Positions 20,079 through 30,229 are shown, counted from the first letter of the stretch. The stretch is DNA of 64,000 nucleotides from Citromicrobium sp. UBA3494 (GCA_002377695.1 DFQH01000001.1:543282-607281), one strand, 5' to 3'. Numbers and translations: made by a program. The notes: generated from the letters alone by a model not told the origin.

Positions 20079-20810
20079 CTACTTCCTCACCGCCAGCACC
20101 TGCGCCCCCAGATCGCCCAGCCAGCGCGCCTCGATCCCGAACACATCGCGCAGGTTCCCGGGCGAGAGGGCATCCGCGGGCGCCCCCTCGGCATGCAGCG
20201 CCCCCTCGTTCAGCAGGATCACCCGGTCCGCCAGATTATGCGCGAGGCTCAGGTCGTGGACCACCACCACGACGCCGCGCCCGTGCTCGGAAGCCTGCGC
20301 GCGCAGGTGCCGCGCCAGCGCGGACTGGTAGCCGAGGTCGAGCGAGGCGAAAGGCTCGTCCGCGAGGATGAAGCGCGGCTCGCCTGCCAGCACGCGCGCC
20401 AGCAGTGCCCGTGCGCGCTCGCCGCCGGAAAGGGTGGAGACCGGGCGCTGCGCGAAATCGTGCAGGTCCATCGCCTCCAGCGCCGCCTCGACCGGTTCGG
20501 CATGCGTGTCGCCATGCGCCAGCCGCCCGAGCGAGACGAGGTTGCGGACCGAGAGATCCCACGCGATCTGCGGTTCCTGCGGCAGGTAACCCAGCGCCCG
20601 TGCCCGCACGCGCGGATGAATATCCGCCGTTCGCTCGCCGTCGAGCAGCACCTCGCCATAGGAAGGGGAAAGCACCCCGGCGAAGAGGCGGATCAGGGTC
20701 GACTTGCCGGCACCGTTCGGTCCGCAGATCGCCGTCACCTGCCCGCTGCGGACCTGCGTGTCGACACCGCGCAGCCGCTCGTCCAGCGTAAGCTTGCGTG
20801 CAACCAGCAT
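20079..20810 (-). CDS. btuD: Cobalamin ABC transporter, ATP-binding protein
   Basis: A 243-residue ABC ATPase of the iron-siderophore/B12 importer class. Walker A GPNGAGKST is at about residue 30, the Q-loop is YLPQEP, the signature is LSGGERARA, Walker B is FILADEPF and the switch histidine is in VVVVHDLSLA. The start ATG at 20810 overlaps the stop of the permease gene (TGATG), so translation is coupled. An in-frame extension upstream runs through the permease gene and is not real. The cobalamin assignment comes from the operon and riboswitch. Confidence 0.88.
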   Translation of the reverse strand: MLVARKLTLDERLRGVDTQVRSGQVTAICGPNGAGKSTLIRLFAGVLSPSYGEVLLDGERTADIHPRVRARALGYLPQEPQIAWDLSVRNLVSLGRLAHGDTHAEPVEAALEAMDLHDFAQRPVSTLSGGERARALLARVLAGEPRFILADEPFASLDLGYQSALARHLRAQASEHGRGVVVVVHDLSLAHNLADRVILLNEGALHAEGAPADALSPGNLRDVFGIEARWLGDLGAQVLAVRK

Positions 20811-21775
20811 CAGGTCAGCCCCAGCGCGCCGGAGCGGCGATAGCGCAGCAGCAGCCACAGGAAGAACGGCGCGCCGATCAGCGAAAGGGCGATGCCCAGG
20901 CGCAGCTCGCTGACCAGCGGGAGCATGCGCAGCACGCCATCCGCCACCAGCACCAGCAGCCCGCCGCCCAGCGCGCTCGGCACGATCAGCGAGGACGGGC
21001 GACGATCGGTGAAGGGTCGCACCATGTGCGGTACCATCAGGCCGACGAAGCCGATGATCCCAGCCACCGCCACACCGCTGCCGATCGTCAGGCCGACGCC
21101 GACCACCAGCAGCGCGAGAAGGCTGTCCATATCCACGCCCATCGATCTCGCAGCGTCCTCTCCCAGCGTCAGCGCGTCGAGCGCGGGCGCGGCGCGGGCC
21201 AGCACCGCGATGCCCGCCAGCGCCAGCGGCGCGGCCAGAGCGACGTCGGCCCAGCTGCGGTCGGTCAGCGCGCCCATCAGCCAGGTCACGATCTCGCTCA
21301 GCGCCCACGGATTGGGCGCCAGGCTGATGACAAGGCTGGTGAGCGCGCCCGCAAGGCTTGCGATCATCAGCCCGGCAAGCGTGAACAGCGCGATCCCGCC
21401 ACCGCGCCCGGCCATCAGGGCCAGCAGCGCCATCGCGCCGCCCGCTCCGGCGAGCGCGAAGATCGGCAGCAGCCAGCCGCTTGCCGCATATCCGAAGGAA
21501 AAGCTCAGCACCGCGCCGAGCGCCGCGCCGGGCGCAATCCCGAACAGGCCGGGGTCGGCCAGCGGGTTGCGCAGATAGCCCTGCATCGCGGCCCCCGCCG
21601 CGCCCAGCCCTGCGCCCACGCTCACCGCCAGCAACGCGCGCGGGAGGCGCAGTTCGAGGACGATCAGAAGGGCACGCGCATCGTCCAGCGCGAAGATCGA
21701 GGCACGGCCCGCCACCAGCGACAGCGGGATCGCAACCAGCAGGGCCGCCAGTAGCACGAGCGTGGGGCGGTTCAT
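20810..21775 (-). CDS. btuC: Cobalamin ABC transporter permease, FecCD family
   Basis: A 321-residue inner-membrane protein with about nine to ten hydrophobic segments. It starts MNRPTLVLLAALLVAIPLSL and carries family motifs LRLPRALLAVSVGAGLGAAG, GAAMQGYLRNPLADPGLFGI and GFVGLMVPHMVR. Two such subunits form the channel for B12 import. It overlaps the substrate-binding protein gene by four bases (ATGA) and the ATPase gene by one, typical of a tightly coupled transporter operon. Confidence 0.92.
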   Translation of the reverse strand: MNRPTLVLLAALLVAIPLSLVAGRASIFALDDARALLIVLELRLPRALLAVSVGAGLGAAGAAMQGYLRNPLADPGLFGIAPGAALGAVLSFSFGYAASGWLLPIFALAGAGGAMALLALMAGRGGGIALFTLAGLMIASLAGALTSLVISLAPNPWALSEIVTWLMGALTDRSWADVALAAPLALAGIAVLARAAPALDALTLGEDAARSMGVDMDSLLALLVVGVGLTIGSGVAVAGIIGFVGLMVPHMVRPFTDRRPSSLIVPSALGGGLLVLVADGVLRMLPLVSELRLGIALSLIGAPFFLWLLLRYRRSGALGLT

Positions 21776-22608
21776 GCCTCGCTGTCCCGTATCTCGGCCA
21801 GCCGCTCGGCGGCGCGGATCAGGCTGGGCCCACCGCAGAAGTAGAGCCGGGGGGAGAATTCGGCGCGGCGCATGGCCAGCTTGCGCAGCGCGGGATGGTG
21901 CAGCGTGCGCGATTCCTCGTCGCCGCTCGGCCCGGCATGCAGCAGCAGCTGCGGCGGATCGACCAGCACGGCCTCCAGCGGCAGGCGATCGCCCTGCCCC
22001 AGCCCGCGCGTCGCGCTGGCGGGACGCAGGCCGAGGCGACGCATCAGATCGACCACCAGGGCGCCTTCGCCCGGCACGATCCCGCCAGGCTGCCACAGGA
22101 TTGTGGTTGGCAAGGCACTGCCTTCACCCGGCGCAGCCCGGGCAATGGCCGCTTCGATCCGCCGCGCCAGTGCATCGCCCGCTTGCGCCTCGCCGACCTC
22201 GACGGCCAGCTTGCGCACCTGGCCGAGGCTGCCCGCCACGGTGTTTTCCATGCCGAGGGTGACGACGGGAATATCGAGCTTGTCCAGCGCGCTGCGGCTG
22301 GCAGGCGGCAGGAAGGTGGAGGCGACCACCATGTCCGCATCCATCTCCAGGATTTCCTCCACCGATCCGCCCGTCGAAGGCCAGCGGCGTGCCCGATCGA
22401 CCGGCATGGACCCAGCCGAGGGATCGTGACTGTAATGCGATACCGCGACGAGCTTGCCCGGCGCGATTTCCGCGAGGATCGCGTCGCTGCACGGGTTCAG
22501 GCTGACGATGCGCAGCTTGTCCGTGGGCCCGGCGGGGGGCGGCGGCGGTGCCGCACATCCCCCCAAGCCGAACGCGAGTGCCGCAAGCCAGATGGCTGCG
22601 TGGCGCAT
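21772..22608 (-). CDS. btuF: Cobalamin-binding periplasmic lipoprotein
   Basis: A 278-residue protein starting at ATG 22608, two bases after the receptor stop codon; a GTG at 22614 is the alternative. The lipoprotein signal ends in LGGC, followed by a proline run (AAPPPPPAGP). The domain starts with RIVSLNPCSDAILAEI, the opening of the TroA-like/BtuF fold, and SVEEILEMDADMVVAS is the second family marker. It would carry cobalamin from the outer-membrane receptor to BtuC. Confidence 0.88.
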   Translation of the reverse strand: MRHAAIWLAALAFGLGGCAAPPPPPAGPTDKLRIVSLNPCSDAILAEIAPGKLVAVSHYSHDPSAGSMPVDRARRWPSTGGSVEEILEMDADMVVASTFLPPASRSALDKLDIPVVTLGMENTVAGSLGQVRKLAVEVGEAQAGDALARRIEAAIARAAPGEGSALPTTILWQPGGIVPGEGALVVDLMRRLGLRPASATRGLGQGDRLPLEAVLVDPPQLLLHAGPSGDEESRTLHHPALRKLAMRRAEFSPRLYFCGGPSLIRAAERLAEIRDSEA

Positions 22609-22610
22609 GG

Positions 22611-24542
22611 TCACAGCCCCACGCGGATCCCGGCGAAGAACCCGCGCGGCGCCTGCGCATAGCCGGCGGCCGTCTGGTACTGCTCGTCGAAGACGTTCTC
22701 CACCCGGCCGAACACCTCTACCGGGCGCTCGCCCGCGATCAGGCCCAGCGGCACGGAGACGCGCAGGTCTGCCACGGTATAGCCGTCCAGCCGCTTATTA
22801 TTGCCCGCATCGTCGAAGGCATCGCCCACGATCCTGAGGTCGCCGCCGATCACCGGCGCTCCGATGGTTTCGGGCGCGGGCGCCCAGTCGACCGACAAGG
22901 TGCCCGCATGCTGCGGACGCCGGGCCAGCTGGTTGCCGAAATTCGCGGTCCCCGCGCTGCGATCCTGCGCATCGACATAGGCATAGGCAGCGCGCAGGCG
23001 CAGGCCGTCGAAAGGCGACGCGCCCGCCTCTACCTCAACGCCGCGCGCACGCGCCTGCGCGACGTTGTCGTAGGTACCGAAGGGACGGTTGTTGCAGATG
23101 CCGGTCTGTACCGGACACCCGATGAAATTGATCAGGTTCTCGCTGTCGCGCTGGAACAGCGTGACGGAGGCGTAAACCGGCTCTGCCCGGGTGCCGTAGG
23201 CAAGCCCCAGATCGTAGCTGATGCTCTCTTCGGGCTGGAGCGCGGGGTTACCGTAATCGGAAAACAGCTGATAGAGCGAGGGAGCCTTGAAGCCCTCACC
23301 CACGCTCGCACGAAAGCGCAGGCCATCCACGATCTCGTAGGTGAGGTCGCCGCCGAAGCTGGTGGCACCGCCGAAATCCTCATGCTCGTCCTGCCGCACG
23401 CCGACATGGCCCGACAGTCCGCCGAACTCGATCCCCGCCTGCACATAGGCACCGAAGATGCCGGTCTCCTCGTCGCGGGCCCCGTTCTCGTAGGTGGACC
23501 ACAGGTTTTCCGCCCCGAAATTGAGGATCAGCGGGCCGATGGGTCGCCATTCGCCGCGCAGTTCGACGCGCTCGGACTCGCCATCGCTTGAAAAGCTCGG
23601 CGTTGCACCCGAGCGTGGAAGGTTGTCGCGCTCTGTATCGGAGAAGCTGTAGGCACCGCGCAGGTACAGCGGGCCGCCATCGTAGATCGCCCCGACGATC
23701 CCGGACGTCTGGCGGGTTTCCTGCACTTCGTAGGTATCGGCCAGCGCGAATGCGGGGGCGGGAAAGCCATCGATTTCGAGTTCGCCTTCCGCGTAGCGAC
23801 CGCTGGCGAAAACTTCGAACGTGCGGCTGAGATAGGCGCGGCCGCGCAGGTTGTAGGCCTGCTGGCGGAACCCGTCGGGCTCGGTCCCGACGGCGGCTGC
23901 GGAGAAGCCATCCGTGGTCAGGTAGCTGGCCGATCCGCCGATAAAGCCGATATCGCCCGCGATCCCGCCTTCGATGCTGGTCGATACGGTGTCGCGCGAT
24001 CCCGCTTCCACCGATCCGGCAAGCCCGGTCCGCTCGAACGTGGAGGCGACCAGCACGCCGCCCAGCGCGTCCGCACCCCAGATCACGCTGTTCGATCCGC
24101 GCAGCAATTCGATCTTGGAAAGGTTGGCGCTGGTCAGCGTGCCAAAGTCGAAGCTGGTGGCAGGCGCAGCCGTATCCGCCACCCGCACGCCATCGATCAG
24201 GACCAGCAGCTGGTCGTTACTCGCACCGCGCACGGACACGCCGGTGGTCGAGCCCAGCCCGCCGTTGCGATTGATGGTGACGCCCGGCACGCGCTGCAGC
24301 ACGCGGGAGATATCGGGACCCTGGATGTCGGCGATTTCCTCTGCCACCAGAACGGTGACGGGCTGGCCGGTATCCTCGATCTCGCTGGGATTGCCGGTGA
24401 CGGTGATCGTGACCGCCTCCTCGTCCAGCGTGTAGGCGTCCGACGCCAGAACGAGGTCTTCGCTTTCACCTTCCGCATCCTGTGCGAAGGCAGGGGAACA
24501 CAGGCCCAGGATCGAGCCGCCGAGGAACAGGAATGTACGCAT
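22611..24542 (-). CDS. btuB: TonB-dependent cobalamin receptor
   Basis: A 643-residue outer-membrane beta-barrel. The ATG at 24542 has a good site (ggagattct), and the signal peptide is MRTFLFLGGSILGLCSPAFA. A TonB box (EEAVTITVTG) follows shortly, then a plug domain (VTVLVAEEIADIQGPDISRV ... LLRGSNSVIWGADALGG) and a barrel ending in a C-terminal aromatic-type strand (GFFAGIRVGL). Length is close to E. coli BtuB. The cobalamin riboswitch directly upstream fixes the likely ligand. Confidence 0.93.
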   Translation of the reverse strand: MRTFLFLGGSILGLCSPAFAQDAEGESEDLVLASDAYTLDEEAVTITVTGNPSEIEDTGQPVTVLVAEEIADIQGPDISRVLQRVPGVTINRNGGLGSTTGVSVRGASNDQLLVLIDGVRVADTAAPATSFDFGTLTSANLSKIELLRGSNSVIWGADALGGVLVASTFERTGLAGSVEAGSRDTVSTSIEGGIAGDIGFIGGSASYLTTDGFSAAAVGTEPDGFRQQAYNLRGRAYLSRTFEVFASGRYAEGELEIDGFPAPAFALADTYEVQETRQTSGIVGAIYDGGPLYLRGAYSFSDTERDNLPRSGATPSFSSDGESERVELRGEWRPIGPLILNFGAENLWSTYENGARDEETGIFGAYVQAGIEFGGLSGHVGVRQDEHEDFGGATSFGGDLTYEIVDGLRFRASVGEGFKAPSLYQLFSDYGNPALQPEESISYDLGLAYGTRAEPVYASVTLFQRDSENLINFIGCPVQTGICNNRPFGTYDNVAQARARGVEVEAGASPFDGLRLRAAYAYVDAQDRSAGTANFGNQLARRPQHAGTLSVDWAPAPETIGAPVIGGDLRIVGDAFDDAGNNKRLDGYTVADLRVSVPLGLIAGERPVEVFGRVENVFDEQYQTAAGYAQAPRGFFAGIRVGL

Positions 24543-24654
24543 AGAATCTCCATCACAAGCATAACTGTCGCTCATGACGGAAAGCACGGGGTTCGCCCCC
24601 GCACCTTTCCTCCGCTGCCCTCGGTACACCCCGCCCGCTGGCCGAACGACGCAT

Positions 24655-24845
24655 CGCGGGCAGGTCTCCTGGCTTGCCGGATCGTGGCGGTTCCGTTCAC
24701 CTTCCCGCCCTGCGGCAAGCCGCAGGACAGTGGCATATCGAACGGACCGCTCCCCGGTTACAGTTGCGGGGGCAGCTGGAGTTTTTCACTCCATTCCCTC
24801 TTAGGCGGATGCGCCGGACCGGCGCACCCACACCTGCGATACTGC
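24655..24845 (-). promoter_or_regulatory. Cobalamin riboswitch (minus strand) before btuB
   Basis: Read on the minus strand, the region has, in order: agggaa before the core, ccccgcaactgtaa, gccactg, and finally the B12 box agccaggagacctgcc (about 24658-24675). These are the conserved blocks of the cobalamin riboswitch. It ends about 115 bases before the btuB start. Binding of adenosylcobalamin is expected to lower expression of the uptake operon. The outer boundaries are approximate. Confidence 0.93.
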
Positions 24846-24912
24846 CGGCGCCCCTAGAGCCTTCGTCGCAGGCAGGCAACACCCTGCCTGCACGCGATGC
24901 CGCGCGTTAACC

Positions 24913-26136
24913 ATGCCGCTTCATCCTTCCGTGCCGCCTGTCCCGTTAGAATACGGTGCGGCCGGCCATGCAGACGTTACTGAGATTTTCCGGCTAGGCT
25001 GCCCGCACGCCCCGATCCACCCATCAGTCAGGCCCATCTTGCACCACCCCCGCCGCCCGGTTCCCTCGACGAAACGCCCCGCCCGCCCGCGCAATACGCT
25101 GCGCGGCGGCGCGGTGCTGCTGGCGGCGATCACGCTGCCCTCGATGGCGGCGCAGGCGGAATGGCGGCTGCCCGAAATGGCCGCGCAGGCGAGCGAGATC
25201 GTGGCGGACAGTCTGGTCGAACCGCTCCCCTTCGAAAAGGCGGGGGCGACCTTCCCCGGCTCCGCGCTCTATTTCCTCGCCGATCCGCCCGCCGCCGCCA
25301 GCACCGCGAACGTCGGAGTGACAAACAGCGAAGGCGTGAACCCGATCGCCGCCTGGAACGGCGATCCCGACGCGGCCATCGCAATCGAGACCGCGGGGCC
25401 CGCCGCGCGCGCCTTCGTCAGCCGTGGCACGGGGATCGACAAGGCGCGCGCGCTCGATTGTCTGGCCAAGGCGGTCTATTACGAGGCCGCGAGCGAAAGC
25501 GAGGGCGGCCAGCGCGCGGTGGCGCAGGTGGTGCTGAATCGCGTGGCGCACCCTGCCTACCCCAAGACGGTGTGCGGCGTCGTCTATCAGGGATCGCAGC
25601 GGCGCACGGGCTGTCAGTTCAGCTTCACCTGCGACGGATCGATGGCACGCAAGCCTTCCGCACGATACTGGGCGCAGTCATTATCGGTCGCGCGGCGCGC
25701 GCTTTCCGGGCAGGTCTACGCCCCGGTCGGGCTGGCGACGCATTACCACACCACCTGGGTCAACCCGTACTGGGCGCCCAGCCTTGCGCATATCGGCACC
25801 ATCGGCGCGCACCGCTTCTACCGCTGGCCCGGTGCGGCAAGCCGCCCGGATGCCTTCACCGATTTCTATTCCGGCGGGGAGCCGTCCCCCGCACCCGCCC
25901 GCGCGGCAAGCACGGTAGAGGCCGCTCCCGACCCGGTCGCCATTGCGCAGCGCTATGAAAGTGCCGCTGCCTCGGAGGCACGATCCGGCCCGGCGGATAG
26001 CGTGGTCTCGCAGGCGGGGCCGGCCACTCGCCGCAGTCAGAGCGACAGGCAGACCACGCCTGCCCCGGAACAGGGGCCAGGGAGCGTGCGACCCGAGTAT
26101 GCCAACAGCGGGCAGTGGATCGCGCGTCCGCAGTGA
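24913..26136 (+). CDS. Cell wall hydrolase, SleB/Hydrolase_2 family
   Basis: Up to 407 residues; the start is uncertain because no ribosome-binding site is clear at 24913 and the first 55 residues are low-complexity. A hydrophobic export segment lies at about residues 57-76 (GGAVLLAAITLPSMAAQAEW). The catalytic domain at about 175-310 shows AVYYEAASESEGGQRAVAQV with the family glutamate, VLNRVAHPAYP, and CQFSFTCDG. Such enzymes cut peptidoglycan (SleB, CwlJ relatives). A disordered, Ala/Pro/Ser-rich tail of about 80 residues follows. Confidence 0.85.
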   Translation: MPLHPSVPPVPLEYGAAGHADVTEIFRLGCPHAPIHPSVRPILHHPRRPVPSTKRPARPRNTLRGGAVLLAAITLPSMAAQAEWRLPEMAAQASEIVADSLVEPLPFEKAGATFPGSALYFLADPPAAASTANVGVTNSEGVNPIAAWNGDPDAAIAIETAGPAARAFVSRGTGIDKARALDCLAKAVYYEAASESEGGQRAVAQVVLNRVAHPAYPKTVCGVVYQGSQRRTGCQFSFTCDGSMARKPSARYWAQSLSVARRALSGQVYAPVGLATHYHTTWVNPYWAPSLAHIGTIGAHRFYRWPGAASRPDAFTDFYSGGEPSPAPARAASTVEAAPDPVAIAQRYESAAASEARSGPADSVVSQAGPATRRSQSDRQTTPAPEQGPGSVRPEYANSGQWIARPQ

Positions 26137-26273
26137 GGCACCACGCCCAAGGTGCAACGCGCATCCCGGCGACGTGGTTAAATCGTCGAAACCCTGCTTG
26201 TCCGCCAATGTTTTACCGCCGACGGGCTAGGTCTGCCAGCATCGAGTTTCACTGATCAAGGATCATCGCAAGC

Positions 26274-26588
26274 ATGAGTCGCGGCCTCGCCCCCAAGCGC
26301 CCCTCATACCGGCTCTCCCACTCGCGGTCCGCGCCGATACGCATTCCCGAAGCATCGAACGACAACATCGCCGCAGGGCGCCCCGCCCTTGGCGAACCGG
26401 AGTTGCGCGCCGCGCTGGATCACTTCGCCCGGCACCATCTCAATGCGGCCCACGATGCTCATGCACGGGCCAGGGCCGCACTGGCTTCGGGGAACGAGGC
26501 GGACTTCCTATTCTGGGCGCAGATCTGCGGTGCGCTCGACCGGCGACTGGCCAGAACGCTCTCCAATCCGCGCGAAGTCCCGGGCTGA
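26274..26588 (+). CDS. Small hypothetical protein
   Basis: A 104-residue protein with a basic, probably disordered N terminus of about 35 residues and a helical C-terminal half (ELRAALDHFARHHL ... FLFWAQICGALDRRLARTL). It has no signal peptide or metal motif. I do not recognise a named family; comparable short proteins occur in other sphingomonads. It stands alone between the SleB-type gene and the GGDEF-EAL gene, all on the plus strand with gaps over 100 bp. Confidence 0.55.
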   Translation: MSRGLAPKRPSYRLSHSRSAPIRIPEASNDNIAAGRPALGEPELRAALDHFARHHLNAAHDAHARARAALASGNEADFLFWAQICGALDRRLARTLSNPREVPG

Positions 26589-26698
26589 CGCACGCGCCAA
26601 CCGGACACCCTTCGACTTCGCCGCGTTTTCCGCGCGCCAGCGTGGTAACGCGCGCGTTAAGCAATTTGTGACGCTTGTTGCTTAGTCCGGTTGGCAAG

Positions 26699-28651
26699 AT
26701 GATCCTCGCCAAACTTCAGACCACGCTAAGGAACTGGCATCGTCTCCTGTCGGGAGACGAGATCAGCGAGCGCGTGCGGCGCACGCTGGTGGGCACGCTC
26801 TATACCCAGCCCATCAGCCTGGCGGTCGGCGCGCTCAACGGCATGGTCGCGGCCGTCGTTACCGCCTTCTACGTGCCGGAGTCGGTGATCCTGGTTTGCG
26901 TGATTGCCTTCTCGCTGGTCGCCGTGGCACGGGTCGTCGCAGCCAAAATGATGGCGCGAAGCAGGAGTGCGACCACGCGCTTTCTGGAGATCGTCTTCGA
27001 AATCGGCGCATTCGTCTATGGCGGTCTGTTCGGCCTGCTGGGCGCGTTGGTGATCATCTACCCCTCGCCGCAGACGGTCGAGGTGATGATGGTGGCCAAT
27101 GCGCTGTGCTACGCTACCGCGATCTGCGCCCGCAATGCCGGGCGTCCCGCCATCGCGCTGGGGCAGATGTCGCTTTCCTACCTGCCCATTCTGGTCGCCT
27201 GCTTCATCGACGGGTCGATCCCGATGCTCGCGCTGGGAACGACCATCCTGCTCGTGATCCCGGCCATGGCGAGCATCACGCTCAACGTGCAGCGGACGCT
27301 GCGCAACTCGATCGCATCCGCCGAGACGAGCGAGCGGCTGGCCCGCAAGATGGAAATCCTGGCGCATACCGATGTGGTCACCGGGCTGCACAATCGCGCC
27401 GGGCTGAACGATACGCTGGTGACGCAGTTGATGGCCGCCGATGCGGACCAGGTCCTGGCGCTGTTCTGGTTAGACCTGGACCGGTTCAAGGAGGTCAACG
27501 ACCTGCTCGGCCACCAGATCGGCGACCGGGTGCTGTCCGAAGTCGCCCGCCGCCTGCGCGACAGCCTGCCAGAGGATGCCGGGATCGCCCGCTTCGGCGG
27601 CGACGAATTCGTCTTCTTCTGCAAGGTTCGCGATCGGGAGGATTGCCAGGCGCTCGCGGGACGGATCCTCGAACAGGTCGCACGGCCCATGCGCTTCGAT
27701 GGCGAGCGCATGGAAACCAGCTGTTCGATGGGTATCGCGCTGATGCCGGACGACGGAATCGACGCGGACAGGCTGATGCAGGGGGCCGATCTGGCGCTGT
27801 TCAATGCCAAGCTCAATGCGCGCGGCGGCTATTGCTTCTTCGACGCCGCGATGACGCGCGAGCTGGCCAATCGTCGCGAGATCGAGGCCGAACTGCGTCT
27901 GGCGATCAAGCGGGACGAATTGTCGCTGTTCTTTCAGCCGATCATCGATCTCAAGACCGGTCGCATCCGCTGCTTCGAGGCGCTCCTGCGCTGGTTCCAT
28001 CCGACGAAGGGCGAACTGCGCCCGGGCGAGTTCATCCCGGTGGCGGAAGAAACAGGTGTGATCGTCACGCTGGGCAACTGGATTACGCGCCAGGCCGCCC
28101 TTGCCTGCGCCCAGTGGCCCGAGGATGTGAGCGTTGCGGTCAACCTCTCACCGCTGCAGATCAGGGCGCCCGGATCGGTACTCGCCATCGAACAGGCGCT
28201 GCGCGACGCCAAGCTCGATCCCTCGCGGCTCGAACTGGAAGTCACCGAGAGCCTGTTCATCGAGGACAGCGACCAGACCGCTGCCTTCATCGAGAAACTG
28301 GCCGCAAAGGGCGTGCGCTTCGCCCTGGACGATTTCGGCACCGGCTATTCCTCACTGGCCTATATCCACAAGTTCCCCTTCTCCAAGATCAAGGTGGATC
28401 GCAGCTTCGTCTCGGGTTCGGGTGCCGGCCCGCGCGCACATGCGATCATCCGCGCCGTGGCCGCCATGGGCCACCAGCTGGACATGGAGATCGTGGCCGA
28501 GGGGCTCGAAGAGCAGGAACAGGTCGATACGGTGCGCGAGGCGGGATGTACGCAAGGCCAGGGCTATTTCTTCAGCCGCGCCGTGCCGGATTACCTTGCC
28601 GCGATGTTGCTGGCTCAGGATAGAAGCGCCGACGCGACGCGCGCTGCCTAG
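26699..28651 (+). CDS. GGDEF-EAL membrane protein, c-di-GMP turnover
   Basis: A 650-residue inner-membrane protein from ATG 26699. Residues about 25-200 hold five or so membrane segments with no named sensor domain. The diguanylate cyclase domain has RFGGDEF, with GGDEF at residues 300-304. The residues before it (LPED) do not give the inhibitory RxxD site. The EAL domain is complete: EALLRW, ELEVTES, DDFGTGYSSL and IKVDRSF are present, so phosphodiesterase activity is expected. Which activity dominates cannot be read from sequence. Confidence 0.92.
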   Translation: MILAKLQTTLRNWHRLLSGDEISERVRRTLVGTLYTQPISLAVGALNGMVAAVVTAFYVPESVILVCVIAFSLVAVARVVAAKMMARSRSATTRFLEIVFEIGAFVYGGLFGLLGALVIIYPSPQTVEVMMVANALCYATAICARNAGRPAIALGQMSLSYLPILVACFIDGSIPMLALGTTILLVIPAMASITLNVQRTLRNSIASAETSERLARKMEILAHTDVVTGLHNRAGLNDTLVTQLMAADADQVLALFWLDLDRFKEVNDLLGHQIGDRVLSEVARRLRDSLPEDAGIARFGGDEFVFFCKVRDREDCQALAGRILEQVARPMRFDGERMETSCSMGIALMPDDGIDADRLMQGADLALFNAKLNARGGYCFFDAAMTRELANRREIEAELRLAIKRDELSLFFQPIIDLKTGRIRCFEALLRWFHPTKGELRPGEFIPVAEETGVIVTLGNWITRQAALACAQWPEDVSVAVNLSPLQIRAPGSVLAIEQALRDAKLDPSRLELEVTESLFIEDSDQTAAFIEKLAAKGVRFALDDFGTGYSSLAYIHKFPFSKIKVDRSFVSGSGAGPRAHAIIRAVAAMGHQLDMEIVAEGLEEQEQVDTVREAGCTQGQGYFFSRAVPDYLAAMLLAQDRSADATRAA

Positions 28652-28853
28652 CCGCGTAAACGCTGCTGCAAATCAATATCATAACCGGCGGAAAAACTCG
28701 CTTTTTGCCGGTTGCAATCCCCTTTTACCAAGCCTAGTCCCTCTCGCCAGAACGCGGCCCTTCGCGCGTGATCCCTCGGGGACGCCGGCGGAGCGCGATG
28801 GATCGCGAAACCTTTTCGGCAAGCCGCAGCGTCCCCGGCAATCCAAGGACTGA

Positions 28854-29837
<984 letters not shown>

Positions 29838-29846
29838 ACCTCGCTC

Positions 29847-30212
29847 TCGTCACCCCGGCGAAGGCCGGGGTCCAGACTGCGCGCAGGCATGAAAAAGGGC
29901 GGCTGCGTCTATATGATGGCCAGCCGCCGAAACGGTACGATTTACATTGGTGTCACAAGCGATCTGGCCAAGAGAGCTTGGGAGCACCGTGAAGGAAGGA
30001 TCGAAGGCTTCACGCGAAAATATGGTTGTAAGCTGCTCGTCTGGTTCGAACATCATGACAAGATCGAAGCGGCAATAAAACGCGAGAAGCAGATGAAGGA
30101 ATGGCGGCGTGCATGGAAACTGCGCGTCATCGAGGAAACGAACCCCGACTGGAACGATTTGTTCGAGTTGGTCTGTGGCTGAACTGGACCCCGGCCTTCG
30201 CCGGGGTGACGA
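29847..30212 (+). mobile_element. REP-bounded GIY-YIG element
   Basis: A 366-bp unit made of a GIY-YIG nuclease gene and a perfect 29-bp inverted repeat (29847-29875 and 30184-30212). Each arm contains ccccggc-gaa-gccgggg, so it folds as a hairpin by itself. The left arm ends 13 bases before the ATG and the right arm starts one base after the stop codon. The unit fills the gap between mdh (ends 29837) and sucD (starts 30230). A related REP pair without the gene lies at 35431-35514. Mobility is inferred; no target-site duplication was recognised. Confidence 0.7.
29889..30182 (+). CDS. GIY-YIG nuclease family protein
   Basis: A 97-residue single-domain protein. The GIY-YIG signature appears as [19 protein letters not shown], with the second tyrosine in IYIG; the catalytic arginine follows in [12 protein letters not shown], and the late glutamate is probably in [18 protein letters not shown]. 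It belongs to the short YhbQ/UPF0213-like class, known as small structure-preferring DNA nucleases. The flanking REP arms abut the gene at both ends. Its base use is less GC-rich than mdh and sucD. It may act on hairpin ends of its own repeats (inference). Confidence 0.9.
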   Translation: MKKGGCVYMMASRRNGTIYIGVTSDLAKRAWEHREGRIEGFTRKYGCKLLVWFEHHDKIEAAIKREKQMKEWRRAWKLRVIEETNPDWNDLFELVCG

Positions 30213-30229
30213 CGAAATGGAGAGCTGAC

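Noticed and set aside
20811..21308. In-frame N-terminal extension of the BtuD ATPase making a fusion-like protein
   Set aside because: The extension is an alternative frame of the permease gene. The ATPase family start at 20810 with TGATG coupling is clear.
29847..30212. Group I intron or homing endonuclease at mdh-sucD
   Set aside because: The nuclease is a single short domain without a DNA-binding extension, the unit lies between genes and not inside one, and no intron core is visible.
30101..30229. N-terminal extension of SucD through the REP arm
   Set aside because: The extra residues ([11 protein letters not shown] and neighbours) are translated repeat; SucD begins at SILVNKDTK as in the family, with a ribosome-binding site before the TTG.
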